This document shows, piece by piece, positions 34,834 to 43,520 of a stretch of 64,000 nucleotides of DNA (its first letter is position 1; every line of letters starts with the position of its first letter). The position numbers and the translations under genes are program-made. The stretch lies in assembly GCF_027474525.2 (NCBI RefSeq), contig NZ_CP114882.2, forward strand, positions 434,001 through 498,000, read 5' to 3'. The stretch is from Flavobacterium lacustre. Lineage in GTDB: Bacteria > Bacteroidota > Bacteroidia > Flavobacteriales > Flavobacteriaceae. The notes beneath the pieces are model-generated. The model did no database searches. It was given only the letters and a program-made list of their open reading frames with translations, and was not told where the DNA came from.

Positions 34834-36221
34834 TGAAACAACTCCTTATCGCTTTTTTATTAGTTGGTTATGCCGCTTTTGGACAAGAATTTACCGCCAA
34901 AGAACTCACTTACACCGAGTTTCTGGGCTATGTAAAAAAATACCATCCATTAGTTAAAAATGCCAACTTAGAAATCAATAAAGCCCAAGCGAATCTGATG
35001 ATGGCCCGAGGTGGATTTGATCCAAAAATTGAAGTAGATTTCAGCAAGAAACAATTCAAAGACAAGGAATATTATTCGATTTTGAATAGCAGTTTTAAAA
35101 TCCCAACTTGGTATGGAATTGAGATTAAAGCAGGATTAGACAACAATGAAGGTATTTATCTGAATCCTGAAAATACGGTTCCAAATCAAGGATTAACCTC
35201 ATTAGGAATCAGCGTTCCACTGGGTCAAGGACTATTCATTAATCAAAGAATGGCTGATGTTCGCAAAGCAAAAATGCAAATGAAATTAAGCCAATCCGAA
35301 AGAAAATTGCAGGCCATTACCGTTTTATATGATGCTTCGCTGGCTTATTTTAATTGGAAAAAAAACTTCAATGAAGTAAAGCTGTATGAAGAGTATAATA
35401 AAAATGCAGGAATCAGGTTCAAAGGAATCAAAACTTCAATTGTACAAGGCGATAAACCGGCAATTGACAGTATTGAAGCCGGAATTCTGGTCAAAAACCG
35501 AAGATTAAATTTGGAAGATTCGAAGCTTAAATTGGCTAAAGCCAAATTAGAACTGGCTAACTTTCTTTGGTTAGAAAACAACATTCCGTTTGAATTATCA
35601 GAGGAACTGATTCCCGAAACGCAATTAGAATTCACGATTCAGGAAAGTTTAAAAACAAATGATTTGTTGAATTCCGATTTCTCTATTGCCAATCATCCAA
35701 AAATAAATGCGCTGCAAAGCAAAATTGACATTCTGAATGTGGAGAAAAAATTAAAAGCCAATATGCTTTTGCCAAAAATTGACGTGGGCTACTCCTATTT
35801 ATCGGAACCCAGTTACATTGATAATTACCAATTTAACGACTACAAAATAGGTTTGGATTTTTATTTTCCACTATTTCTGAGAAAAGAACGCGGAAGTTTG
35901 AAACTGGCGAAATACAAAGTTCAGGAAACGGAATTTGCATTGGACTTAGAAAAAGTACAATTGTCTAATAAAATCAATGCTCAAAGAATGGAAATTGAAT
36001 CGTTGTTAAGGCAAAAAGAGTTAATAAAAGGTTTAGTAGAAGACAATCTCACGATGTTAAATTCAGAGGAAAGATTGTTTTCTTTTGGGGAAAGTTCTTT
36101 GTTTTTAATCAACACGCGGGAAAATAATTTGGTCAGTGCACAACTTTCACAAATTGCTTTAGAGAACCGATTTTATGTTTCTAATTCGGAGCTTTTTAAA
36201 ATTATGGCCAATCCGGATTAA
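34833..36221 (+). CDS. TolC family outer-membrane channel protein
   Basis: A 462-residue protein with a signal peptide (about residues 1-17, ending ..AAFGQ) and two long helical repeats typical of the outer-membrane efflux protein family (..YVKKYHPLVKNANLEINKAQ.. in the first and ..HPKINALQSKIDILNVEKK.. in the second), with strand segments between. It would form the trimeric outer-membrane tunnel for the upstream ABC and HlyD proteins. Its start overlaps the HlyD stop (TAATG). It is the last gene of the unit; no clear hairpin follows before map. Confidence 0.92.
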   Translation: MKQLLIAFLLVGYAAFGQEFTAKELTYTEFLGYVKKYHPLVKNANLEINKAQANLMMARGGFDPKIEVDFSKKQFKDKEYYSILNSSFKIPTWYGIEIKAGLDNNEGIYLNPENTVPNQGLTSLGISVPLGQGLFINQRMADVRKAKMQMKLSQSERKLQAITVLYDASLAYFNWKKNFNEVKLYEEYNKNAGIRFKGIKTSIVQGDKPAIDSIEAGILVKNRRLNLEDSKLKLAKAKLELANFLWLENNIPFELSEELIPETQLEFTIQESLKTNDLLNSDFSIANHPKINALQSKIDILNVEKKLKANMLLPKIDVGYSYLSEPSYIDNYQFNDYKIGLDFYFPLFLRKERGSLKLAKYKVQETEFALDLEKVQLSNKINAQRMEIESLLRQKELIKGLVEDNLTMLNSEERLFSFGESSLFLINTRENNLVSAQLSQIALENRFYVSNSELFKIMANPD

Positions 36222-36237
36222 ATAATTTATAAAATCG

Positions 36238-36245
36238 TACTTTTG
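36238..36245 (+). promoter_or_regulatory. Candidate -7 box of map
   Basis: TACTTTTG matches TAnnTTTG, 20 bp before the ATG at 36266 and 17 bp after the TolC stop, suggesting a separate promoter. Confidence 0.45.
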
Positions 36246-36265
36246 CAAACTGAAAATTCGAAATT

Positions 36266-37084
36266 ATGATTATAGTAAAATCACGTGAAGAAATAGAATT
36301 AATGCGCGAAAGTGCATTAATCGTATCAAAAACATTAGGAATGATTGCTTCTGAAATCAAAGAAGGAGTCACTACTTTATATCTGGACAAATTAGCAGAA
36401 GAATTCATTCGTGACCACGGAGCTGAACCAAGCTTTCTTGGATTATACGGTTTCCCAAACTCACTTTGTATGAGTCCGAACGCACAAGTTGTTCATGGAA
36501 TTCCAAACAACAAACCATTAGAAAGTGGCGATGTAATCTCAGTAGATTGTGGCGCTTATAAAAATGGATACCATGGTGATCATGCGTATTCTTTTGAGAT
36601 TGGCGATGTTGCACCGGAAACCAAAAAATTATTACAAATAACCAAAGAATCATTATACGTTGGAATCCGAGAATTAAGATTAGGAAACCGTGTTGAAGAT
36701 GTTGGAAATGCAATTCAAAAATACACAGAAGCGCATGGTTATGGAGTAGTTCGTGAACTTGTAGGTCACGGTGTTGGACAAAAAATGCACGAAGATCCAG
36801 AAATGCCAAATTATGGTAAAAAAGGAAGAGGAAAGCTTTTTGTTGAAGGAATGGTTGTCGCTATTGAACCAATGATTAACATGGGAACCCGAAACATCAA
36901 ACAATTAAAAGACGGTTGGACAATTCTTACTGCCGATGGAAAACCAAGCGCACACTTTGAGCATGATGTTGCTATTATCGACGGGAAGCCGGAGATTTTA
37001 TCAACTTTTGGATACATCTACAAAGCGTTAGGAATTGTGAGTAATGAAGAAGATGAGTTTAGAAAAGAACCTTTAGTATTATAA
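36266..37084 (+). CDS. map: Methionine aminopeptidase, type I
   Basis: A 272-residue pita-bread-fold metalloprotease that removes the initiator methionine from new proteins in the cytosol. Metal ligands are visible: Asp94 (VDCG), Asp105 (HGDHA), the His in GHGVGQKMHE, and Glu residues in VAIEPM and AHFEHDVAI. There is no N-terminal zinc-finger extension, as usual for bacterial type I enzymes. It is slightly longer than E. coli Map (264) because of an acidic C-terminal tail. Its stop overlaps the start of a methyltransferase gene (TAATG). Confidence 0.97.
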   Translation: MIIVKSREEIELMRESALIVSKTLGMIASEIKEGVTTLYLDKLAEEFIRDHGAEPSFLGLYGFPNSLCMSPNAQVVHGIPNNKPLESGDVISVDCGAYKNGYHGDHAYSFEIGDVAPETKKLLQITKESLYVGIRELRLGNRVEDVGNAIQKYTEAHGYGVVRELVGHGVGQKMHEDPEMPNYGKKGRGKLFVEGMVVAIEPMINMGTRNIKQLKDGWTILTADGKPSAHFEHDVAIIDGKPEILSTFGYIYKALGIVSNEEDEFRKEPLVL

Positions 37085-37917
37085 TGAAGAAACTATTTAA
37101 ACTTATACTCAACACCATTCCACGTCCATTGTTAATCAGGATGAGTTATGTGGCACGTCCAATTATCGCTTTTTCATTAAAAGGAACTAATTTCACAGAT
37201 CCAATTGACGGAAAAAGTTTCAAGTCAATGTTACCTTACGGATATGAAACACAAAGAAACAACGTGCTTTCACCAAGTACACTTTCGTTAGAGAGACACC
37301 GTTTGCTTTGGCTGTATTTGAATGAACAAACTGATTTTTTTAAATCTGAACTAGTTTCAGATTCTTCTTTTACGAATACTAAAAGAATTAAATTAAGAGA
37401 TGCTGAAACAAATTCAGCATTAAAAGTATTGCATTTTGCACCGGAACAAGCTTTTTATAAATTGTTTCGAAATCAAAAAAATCTGGAGTACACCACAACC
37501 GATTTATTTTCTCCACTAGCCGATGTGAAAGCAGATATTTGCAATTTGCCTTTTGAAGACAACCAATATGATGTTATTCTGTGCAATCACGTTTTGGAGC
37601 ACATTCCGGATGATACGAAAGCCATGCAGGAATTATATCGTGTTTTGAAACCGGGTGGAATGGCGATTTTACAAATTCCACAGGATTTATCCAGAGCCAC
37701 TACTTTTGCAGACGACAGTATTACAGATCAAAAAGAACGAGCTAAAATCTTTGGCCAATACGATCACGTTCGCATTTACGGAAGAGATTATTTTGATAAA
37801 CTAAGAAGTATCGGTTTTAAAGTTGTTGAAGAAGATTACACCAACAAAATAGCACCGGAACTGGTAGAAAAATATTGTTTGGCAAAAGGCGAAATCATTC
37901 CAGTTTGTTTTAAATAG
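37084..37917 (+). CDS. Class I SAM-dependent methyltransferase
   Basis: A 277-residue protein. After an N-terminal basic segment, a Methyltransf_11-type core is visible: VLHFAPEQAFYKLF at strand 1, YTTTDLFSP at strand 2, KADICNLPFEDNQYDVILC with the family 'D..LPF....D' pattern, then HVLEHIPDD and LKPGGMAILQIPQ. The first loop is APEQ rather than the usual GxGxG, a feature of a Bacteroidota subgroup. The substrate is unknown. It is translationally coupled to map by a one-base overlap. No membrane segment is present. Confidence 0.9.
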   Translation: MKKLFKLILNTIPRPLLIRMSYVARPIIAFSLKGTNFTDPIDGKSFKSMLPYGYETQRNNVLSPSTLSLERHRLLWLYLNEQTDFFKSELVSDSSFTNTKRIKLRDAETNSALKVLHFAPEQAFYKLFRNQKNLEYTTTDLFSPLADVKADICNLPFEDNQYDVILCNHVLEHIPDDTKAMQELYRVLKPGGMAILQIPQDLSRATTFADDSITDQKERAKIFGQYDHVRIYGRDYFDKLRSIGFKVVEEDYTNKIAPELVEKYCLAKGEIIPVCFK

Positions 37918-37987
37918 CCGCTGTTTTTTTGAGAATACTTTAATACCGCATAATTCGTTATATTTACCTATTAGCAATTAAATCATT

Positions 37988-39241
37988 ATGCCAATTTCCT
38001 TTTTCAAAAAAATACTACTGCTGTTTGTAATCACGTCAACTGCTGCACAAGTAGAAACCGAAGTGACTCCGCCATACAATATCAAAACAATTTCTTTTGT
38101 ACAAAAAAATCAAAATGTTGTTCCAATATTTGTATTGGGAGACGATTTTGAGGTTCAATTTGATGATTTATTTGGCAACGAAGCCGATTATTATTACGAC
38201 ATAACGCATTGCGATTACAACTGGAAACCTTCAGAAATTCCTAAAACGGACTACCTGCAAGGTTTTGATAATCAAAGAATTCAGAATTACACCAATTCCT
38301 TCAATACGCTTCAAATCTATTCGCATTACAAATTATCAATTCCCAATCAGTTTACGCAATTGCGCATTAGCGGAAATTATATCCTGAAAGTGTTGAATGA
38401 AGATAAAGAAGTTGTTTTTTCAAGAAAATTTATTGTTTATGAAGATCTTGTTTCCGTTCCCATTCAAATCAAAAGAGCGCGAACGGTAAGCAATTTAGAT
38501 TTTAAACACAATTTAGAATTTTCGATAAAAACAAACACGATTACATTTCAAAACCCACTTAAGAATGTAAAAACCGTCTTGTTGCAAAACGGACAATTTC
38601 ACTCAGCCATAACCGGTATTCCTGCTCAATACACTATTGGAAATGACTTGGTTTACAAATATGATACTCAAACACAATTTTGGGCAGGAAATGAATTTTT
38701 ATTTTTTGACACCAAAGACATTAGAGCAGCCAGTAATAATGTAGCACGAGTGAATTCGAACAGTGCCATTTACAGCTCGTATTTGCATACTAATAATGCC
38801 CGGGCAAATTTTCCGTATTCCTTTTCACAAGATGTGAATGGCAATTTTGCAGTTCGCCATTTAAATGCCAGCAATAATGAAATTGAAGCCGATTATACTT
38901 GGGTGTATTTCAGTCTTTCGGCACCAGCTTTTCGATTGAATAAAAATATTTATATAACAGGAATGTTTAATAATTATGCCTTAACTCCCGAATATCAGAT
39001 GGACTACAATACCGAAAAAGGGATTTATGAAAAAGCCATTCTGATTAAACAAGGATTTACTAATTTTCAATATTCAGTGGCGGATAATAAAGGAATTATA
39101 GATTCTGAAAATGCTATTGACGGAAATTTTTATCAAACGGAAAACGAATATACTGTCTTGGTTTATTATCGGGAAAACAATGACAGATACGAGCGAATTA
39201 TTGGTAAAGGAGTAGCAAACTCTACAAATTTGATTAACTAA
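37988..39241 (+). CDS. DUF5103 domain-containing secreted protein
   Basis: A 417-residue protein with a signal peptide (about residues 1-20, ending ..TAAQ). The whole mature part is an all-beta sequence matching the DUF5103 family of Bacteroidota (opening ..TPPYNIKTISFVQ.., with ..YYYDITHCDYNWKPS.. and ..NNYALTPEYQMDYN..). The later segment resembles an early-set/CBM48-like sandwich. The function is unknown. It sits 70 bp after the methyltransferase gene with a weak TATATTTA box in between, and it is followed by apaG. Confidence 0.82.
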   Translation: MPISFFKKILLLFVITSTAAQVETEVTPPYNIKTISFVQKNQNVVPIFVLGDDFEVQFDDLFGNEADYYYDITHCDYNWKPSEIPKTDYLQGFDNQRIQNYTNSFNTLQIYSHYKLSIPNQFTQLRISGNYILKVLNEDKEVVFSRKFIVYEDLVSVPIQIKRARTVSNLDFKHNLEFSIKTNTITFQNPLKNVKTVLLQNGQFHSAITGIPAQYTIGNDLVYKYDTQTQFWAGNEFLFFDTKDIRAASNNVARVNSNSAIYSSYLHTNNARANFPYSFSQDVNGNFAVRHLNASNNEIEADYTWVYFSLSAPAFRLNKNIYITGMFNNYALTPEYQMDYNTEKGIYEKAILIKQGFTNFQYSVADNKGIIDSENAIDGNFYQTENEYTVLVYYRENNDRYERIIGKGVANSTNLIN

Positions 39242-39283
39242 AAAAAACATTCCTCAAAACAACAAAACGAAGTCAATTTTTTG

Positions 39284-39291
39284 TAATTTTG
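39284..39291 (+). promoter_or_regulatory. Candidate -7 box of apaG
   Basis: TAATTTTG matches TAnnTTTG, 31 bp before the ATG at 39323. Confidence 0.45.
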
Positions 39292-39322
39292 CTCATACAA
39301 TACACATATTTAATACTTTAAT

Positions 39323-39709
39323 ATGGTTTCTCAAATAACAAGAGGTATAAAAATTTCGGTTCTGACTAGTTTTGAAGGTACATACTTCAAAAACTACAGA
39401 ATCCATTTTGCCTTTAGTTATGAAATAAAAATTGAAAACCACAGTAAAGATTCTGTTCAATTAACTTCACGCCACTGGGAAATATACGATTCCCTCAATG
39501 ATTTAGAAGTGGTTGATGGCGAAGGTGTAATTGGCAAAAAACCAGTTTTAAAACCTGGCGAATTCCATATATACAGCTCCGGTTGTTTGTTGTCATCTCC
39601 ACATGGCGCGATGAAAGGACATTTTGATATGGTTAATTTTACTACTACAAAAATCTTCAAAGTAATTGTCCCTACTTTCAGACTAAGCGCTCCGTTTGCT
39701 TTAAATTAA
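39323..39709 (+). CDS. apaG: ApaG domain protein
   Basis: A 128-residue single-domain protein of the ApaG/DUF525 immunoglobulin-like fold. Family signatures are clear: FAFSYEIKIENHS, LTSRHWEIYDSLN, VVDGEGVIGKKPVLKPGEFHIYSSGC and PHGAMKGHFDM. ApaG was linked to cobalt/magnesium resistance in enterobacteria, but its molecular role is uncertain. Length matches the family (about 125). It has its own promoter box and lies between a DUF5103 gene and pruA. Confidence 0.94.
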   Translation: MVSQITRGIKISVLTSFEGTYFKNYRIHFAFSYEIKIENHSKDSVQLTSRHWEIYDSLNDLEVVDGEGVIGKKPVLKPGEFHIYSSGCLLSSPHGAMKGHFDMVNFTTTKIFKVIVPTFRLSAPFALN

Positions 39710-39756
39710 TTTGACTCCTATTGTGTTAAAAATAACAATATTTTAAAATATCGTTG

Positions 39757-39764
39757 TATTTTTG
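39757..39764 (+). promoter_or_regulatory. Candidate -7 box of pruA
   Basis: TATTTTTG matches TAnnTTTG, 65 bp before the ATG at 39830, so the leader would be about 60 bases. Confidence 0.45.
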
Positions 39765-39829
39765 CGTCAAATTAATTTTTTAATTATCGTAATTTATTTA
39801 CACTTTGTCTAATTTTTTAATCGAACAAC

Positions 39830-41458
39830 ATGCTTAAAGGATTTTTTAATGTACCCAAAGCGGTAAACGAACCAGTAAAAGGATACGCACCAAATTCACC
39901 AGAAAAAGCAGCAGTTCAAGCGGCTTACAAAACCATGTGGAATGCAACAATCGATGTTCCATTATACATTGGTAACGAAGAAATTAGAACTGGAAATACA
40001 AAAAACATGACTGCGCCTCACGATCACAAACACATCGTAGGAACGTATCATCTTGCCGAAAAAGTTCATATTGAAAAAGCCATTGCAAACGCATTAGAAT
40101 CAAGAACAGCATGGGCAAATATGGCTTGGGAACAAAGAGCCGCTATTTTCCTGAAAGCAGCTGAATTAATTGCAGGTCCATACAGAGCAAGAATAAATGC
40201 CGCAACAATGATTGCGCAATCTAAAAATATCCATCAAGCAGAAATTGACGCTTCTTGTGAATTAATTGATTTTTTACGTTTCAACGTAGAATTCATGACT
40301 CAAATTTACAACGATCAACCAAAGTCAAATTCAGACATGTGGAATCGATTAGAATACAGACCTCTTGAAGGTTTTGTATATGCTATTACTCCTTTTAACT
40401 TTACAGCAATTGCCGCAAATCTTCCTGCAAGTGCTGCTATGATGGGAAATGTTGTGATTTGGAAACCAAGTGACAGCCAAGTTTTTTCTGCAAAAATTAT
40501 CATTGATGTTTTCAAAGAAGCAGGTGTTCCTGATGGCGTAATTAACGTTGTTTTTGGAGATGCCTTAATGATTACCGATACCATTTTGGCAAGTCCTGAC
40601 TTCGCCGGAATTCACTTTACAGGTTCAACACATGTGTTCAAAGATATCTGGGCAAAAATTGGAACCAATATCCATCGTTATAAAACCTACCCAAGAATTG
40701 TGGGAGAAACAGGTGGAAAAGATTTTATCATTGCACATCCAAGCGCTAATGCAAAACAAGTAGCAACCGGAATTGTTCGTGGCGCTTTTGAATTTCAAGG
40801 TCAAAAATGTTCTGCAGCTTCAAGAGCTTATGTTCCTCAAAGTTTGTGGCCGGCAATAAAAGAACAATTAATTACAGATACTAAATCCATGAAAATGGGC
40901 TCTCCGGAAGATTTCAGCAACTTTATTACTGCTGTAATTCACGAAGGTTCATTTGATAAACTAGCTAGTTTTATTGACCAAGCTAAAAAAGATGCTGATG
41001 CCGAAATTATTGTTGGAGGAAATTATGATAAATCTGTTGGTTACTTTATTGAACCTACAATTATCGTAACTACTAACCCACATTACACTACAATGGAAAC
41101 CGAATTATTCGGACCAGTAATGACAATTTTTGTTTACGAAGATGCCAAATGGTCTGCAACATTAGAATTAGTTGATACAACTTCAGAATACGCTTTAACA
41201 GGTGCGGTTTTCAGTCAAGATCGTTATGCAATTGAGGAAGCGACTACCAAATTGCAAAATGCTGCCGGCAACTTTTACATCAATGACAAACCAACCGGAG
41301 CTGTTGTGGGAATGCAACCTTTTGGCGGTGCAAGAGCTTCTGGAACTAATGATAAAGCAGGTTCTGCATTGAACTTATTGCGTTGGGCTTCACCAAGAAC
41401 TATTAAAGAGACTTTTGTAACTCCAGAAGATTACAGATATCCGTTTTTAGGAGAATAA
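39830..41458 (+). CDS. pruA: L-glutamate gamma-semialdehyde dehydrogenase
   Basis: A 542-residue aldehyde dehydrogenase of the delta-1-pyrroline-5-carboxylate dehydrogenase type, the last step of proline breakdown to glutamate (NAD+-dependent). Visible motifs: NAD-binding WKPSDSQ and GIHFTGSTHVF, the catalytic Glu in VGETGGKDF, the nucleophile Cys327 in FQGQKCSAASR, and the C-terminal PFGGARASGTNDKAG. It is the stand-alone enzyme without the proline dehydrogenase domain found in PutA. The length fits the eukaryote/Bacteroidota-like subgroup. A strong hairpin terminator follows. Confidence 0.95.
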   Translation: MLKGFFNVPKAVNEPVKGYAPNSPEKAAVQAAYKTMWNATIDVPLYIGNEEIRTGNTKNMTAPHDHKHIVGTYHLAEKVHIEKAIANALESRTAWANMAWEQRAAIFLKAAELIAGPYRARINAATMIAQSKNIHQAEIDASCELIDFLRFNVEFMTQIYNDQPKSNSDMWNRLEYRPLEGFVYAITPFNFTAIAANLPASAAMMGNVVIWKPSDSQVFSAKIIIDVFKEAGVPDGVINVVFGDALMITDTILASPDFAGIHFTGSTHVFKDIWAKIGTNIHRYKTYPRIVGETGGKDFIIAHPSANAKQVATGIVRGAFEFQGQKCSAASRAYVPQSLWPAIKEQLITDTKSMKMGSPEDFSNFITAVIHEGSFDKLASFIDQAKKDADAEIIVGGNYDKSVGYFIEPTIIVTTNPHYTTMETELFGPVMTIFVYEDAKWSATLELVDTTSEYALTGAVFSQDRYAIEEATTKLQNAAGNFYINDKPTGAVVGMQPFGGARASGTNDKAGSALNLLRWASPRTIKETFVTPEDYRYPFLGE

Positions 41459-41476
41459 TCTCATCGTTAGATATTT

Positions 41477-41526
41477 AAAAACCCACAAGAATCAAGTTAT
41501 TTGAGTTCTTGTGGGTTTTGTTTTTT
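41477..41526 (+). terminator. Hairpin terminator of pruA; member of an inverted repeat pair
   Basis: A 14-bp stem (41478-41491 with 41506-41519), with an extra CAA/TTG pairing in the loop, is followed by G and six T. The 3' arm plus tail (41506-41527) recurs exactly, in inverted orientation, at 42713-42734 on the other side of the oxidoreductase gene. Confidence 0.85.
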
Positions 41527-42646
41527 AAACTAAAGAGACCTTCTTTACTGTCCTTGCTGCCTCATAAATAGCTTGTATGATTCGAACGTCTTTGATCCCT
41601 TCTTCACCAGTAATATGGCTTGGCAATTGTTTGTTTTCTAAAATAACTTTTCCTATTTCGTCAAGTTGTGTTTGTTGTTGATTAATTTCAGGGAAATTTA
41701 AATCGCCATTGCTTGTCTTTCCTTTAAACGGGCCGTAACTAATCGCTGGACTCAACTCAAAAACCCCTTCATCAGCTGATGCAAATAACCGGTCAATCCC
41801 ACAACTGTATGAAGTTGTAGAATTACTAACGGCTCCGCTTGGAAAATTTAACTGCCAAGTAATCGATTCTTCAACTTCTGCAAATTTAATTTTATTCGTA
41901 ATTGGACCAAATTGAGCCGTTACAGAAATTGGCTCTTCACCCAACACATAACGACTGGCTTGAACACAATAAATTCCAAGATTAACAAGCGGCCCTCCTC
42001 CTGACAATGCTTTTTGCAAATGCCAATCCATTGAATCACCGGTATTGTAACCCAAAGAAGTCTCAATCAAACGAACTTGACCAAAAACTTTCTCTTGTCC
42101 TAATCGCTTCATTTCTAAATTATACGGCTCATAGTGCAAACGATAACCAACCGCCAATTGTACACCTGCTTTTTTACAAGCATTCATCATTTCTTGACAA
42201 TCGCGTTCCGTAATTGCCATAGGTTTTTCGACAATAACGTGTTTTCCTGCCTGAGCAGCTCTAATTACAAACTCTTTATGCATTGCATTTGGCAAAACTA
42301 CATAGACTAGATCAATGTTTTTATTATGAATTATTTCATCAAAATTCTGGTAATTGTAAATGTTTTTCTCAGGGATATTATATTTTTTTGCCCAATCTAC
42401 AGCTTTGGAAGGTGTTCCAGTTACAATTCCTGCTAAACGACAATATTTTGAAATCTCCAGGCCATCTGCTAAGTAACCTGCGTAACGTCCTAAACCACAA
42501 AGCGCAATGTTTAACTTTTTACCATCATATATTTTACTGCTATTTTCTGGCAAAGTCATAATAGAGGGAAGAGCTGTCATTATCGCAGTAGCTCCAACTC
42601 CGATACCAAAATTATGTACAAAAGTACGTCTAGAAATTTTTTTCAT
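41525..42646 (-). CDS. Gfo/Idh/MocA family oxidoreductase with Tat signal
   Basis: A 373-residue protein. The N-terminus KKISRRTFVHNFGIGVGATA is a twin-arginine signal followed by a hydrophobic stretch, so it is exported folded with its cofactor. The Rossmann domain starts with LNIALCGLGRYAGYLADGL (GxGxxG-like), followed by the family EKP motif (HVIVEKPMA) and a C-terminal alpha/beta domain with GGGPLVNLGIYCV. Such enzymes oxidise or reduce sugars or similar compounds with bound NAD(P). Tat-exported members occur among glycan-degrading Bacteroidota enzymes. The gene stands alone, bracketed by near-identical hairpins; the stop codon (41525-41527) lies inside one repeat. Confidence 0.9.
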   Translation of the reverse strand: MKKISRRTFVHNFGIGVGATAIMTALPSIMTLPENSSKIYDGKKLNIALCGLGRYAGYLADGLEISKYCRLAGIVTGTPSKAVDWAKKYNIPEKNIYNYQNFDEIIHNKNIDLVYVVLPNAMHKEFVIRAAQAGKHVIVEKPMAITERDCQEMMNACKKAGVQLAVGYRLHYEPYNLEMKRLGQEKVFGQVRLIETSLGYNTGDSMDWHLQKALSGGGPLVNLGIYCVQASRYVLGEEPISVTAQFGPITNKIKFAEVEESITWQLNFPSGAVSNSTTSYSCGIDRLFASADEGVFELSPAISYGPFKGKTSNGDLNFPEINQQQTQLDEIGKVILENKQLPSHITGEEGIKDVRIIQAIYEAARTVKKVSLV

Positions 42647-42712
42647 TTTTTAGTTTTTACATTACCAATAAAAAGTTTGACATCTTTATTATTCAAATGT
42701 TACAAAAAATAC

Positions 42713-42760
42713 TAAAAAACAAAACCCACAAGAATCAATAATTTAATTCTTGTGGGTTTT
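42713..42760 (-). terminator. Hairpin terminator of rsmG; partner of the inverted repeat pair
   Basis: A perfect 15-bp stem (42721-42735 with 42746-42760) with a 10-base loop. On the minus strand it is followed by G and six T, just beyond the rsmG stop at 42783. Positions 42713-42734 are an exact inverted copy of 41506-41527. Confidence 0.85.
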
Positions 42761-42782
42761 TTAATGCATTCTTTACTTCTAT

Positions 42783-43412
42783 TTAAACCACAAACTTCAA
42801 CGGTAAATGCACTACTTTCTTGGTTTCAAAAAATTCATCTTGGAAAAAGTCTGCTAAATTGTATTCGGTTGCTTTTGGAAAATCTTTTAATTCTTCGGTT
42901 AAATCTCCACCTTTTAGGTACAGAATTCCGTTTTTCAATTCGTGTTTGTTATTTTTCTTGATTTTGGTTTTCACCCAAGAAACAAAATCCGGCATATTTG
43001 TTACCGCACGACTTACGATAAAATCGAAATCTCCCTTTACATTTTCAGCGCGAAGTTGTTCTGCTTTAACGTTTTTAAGGTCTAATGCTTCGGCAACAGA
43101 CTGAACCACTTTTATTTTTTTGGCAATAATATCAATCAAAAAAAACCGTGTTTCCGGAAAAAGAATTGCCAATGGAATTCCAGGAAATCCGCCTCCGGTT
43201 CCCACATCGAGAACAAAAGTTCCCGGTTCAAATTTTATGATTTTGGCAATTCCCAGCGAGTGCAAAATATGTTTAGTATACAAAGCATCAATATCTTTTC
43301 TGGAAATAACATTAATTTTTTCGTTCCAATCGTGGTATAAAAAATCTAATTTTTGAAACTGCTCTTTTTGAACATCAGTTAAATTAGGAAAATACTTAAG
43401 AATCTCGTCCAT
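42783..43412 (-). CDS. rsmG: 16S rRNA (guanine(527)-N7)-methyltransferase
   Basis: A 209-residue class I methyltransferase (GidB/RsmG) that makes m7G527 in 16S rRNA. Motif I is VLDVGTGGGFPGIPLAILFP, and the acidic residue after strand 2 is in FFLIDIIAKK. The stretch NVKAEQLRAENV..DFIVSRAV is characteristic of the family, as is the N-terminal helical part (..WNEKINVISRKDIDALYTKHILHSLG). Length is normal. It is separated from the desaturase gene by a divergent promoter region of about 108 bp. Confidence 0.96.
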   Translation of the reverse strand: MDEILKYFPNLTDVQKEQFQKLDFLYHDWNEKINVISRKDIDALYTKHILHSLGIAKIIKFEPGTFVLDVGTGGGFPGIPLAILFPETRFFLIDIIAKKIKVVQSVAEALDLKNVKAEQLRAENVKGDFDFIVSRAVTNMPDFVSWVKTKIKKNNKHELKNGILYLKGGDLTEELKDFPKATEYNLADFFQDEFFETKKVVHLPLKFVV

Positions 43413-43468
43413 TGCGCTATTTTTTTAACAAAAGTACTATTTTTAGCTCGTAAATATTTAACTCAATT

Positions 43469-43501
43469 TTGCAGATTGAAAATTTATAATAATTATCTTT
43501 G
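43469..43501 (+). promoter_or_regulatory. Promoter of the fatty acid desaturase gene
   Basis: TTG at 43469-43471 and TATCTTTG at 43494-43501 are spaced by 22 bp, matching the Bacteroidota TTG / TAnnTTTG arrangement. The ATG is at 43521. Confidence 0.55.
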
Positions 43502-43520
43502 GGGATTATTATAAAAACAT

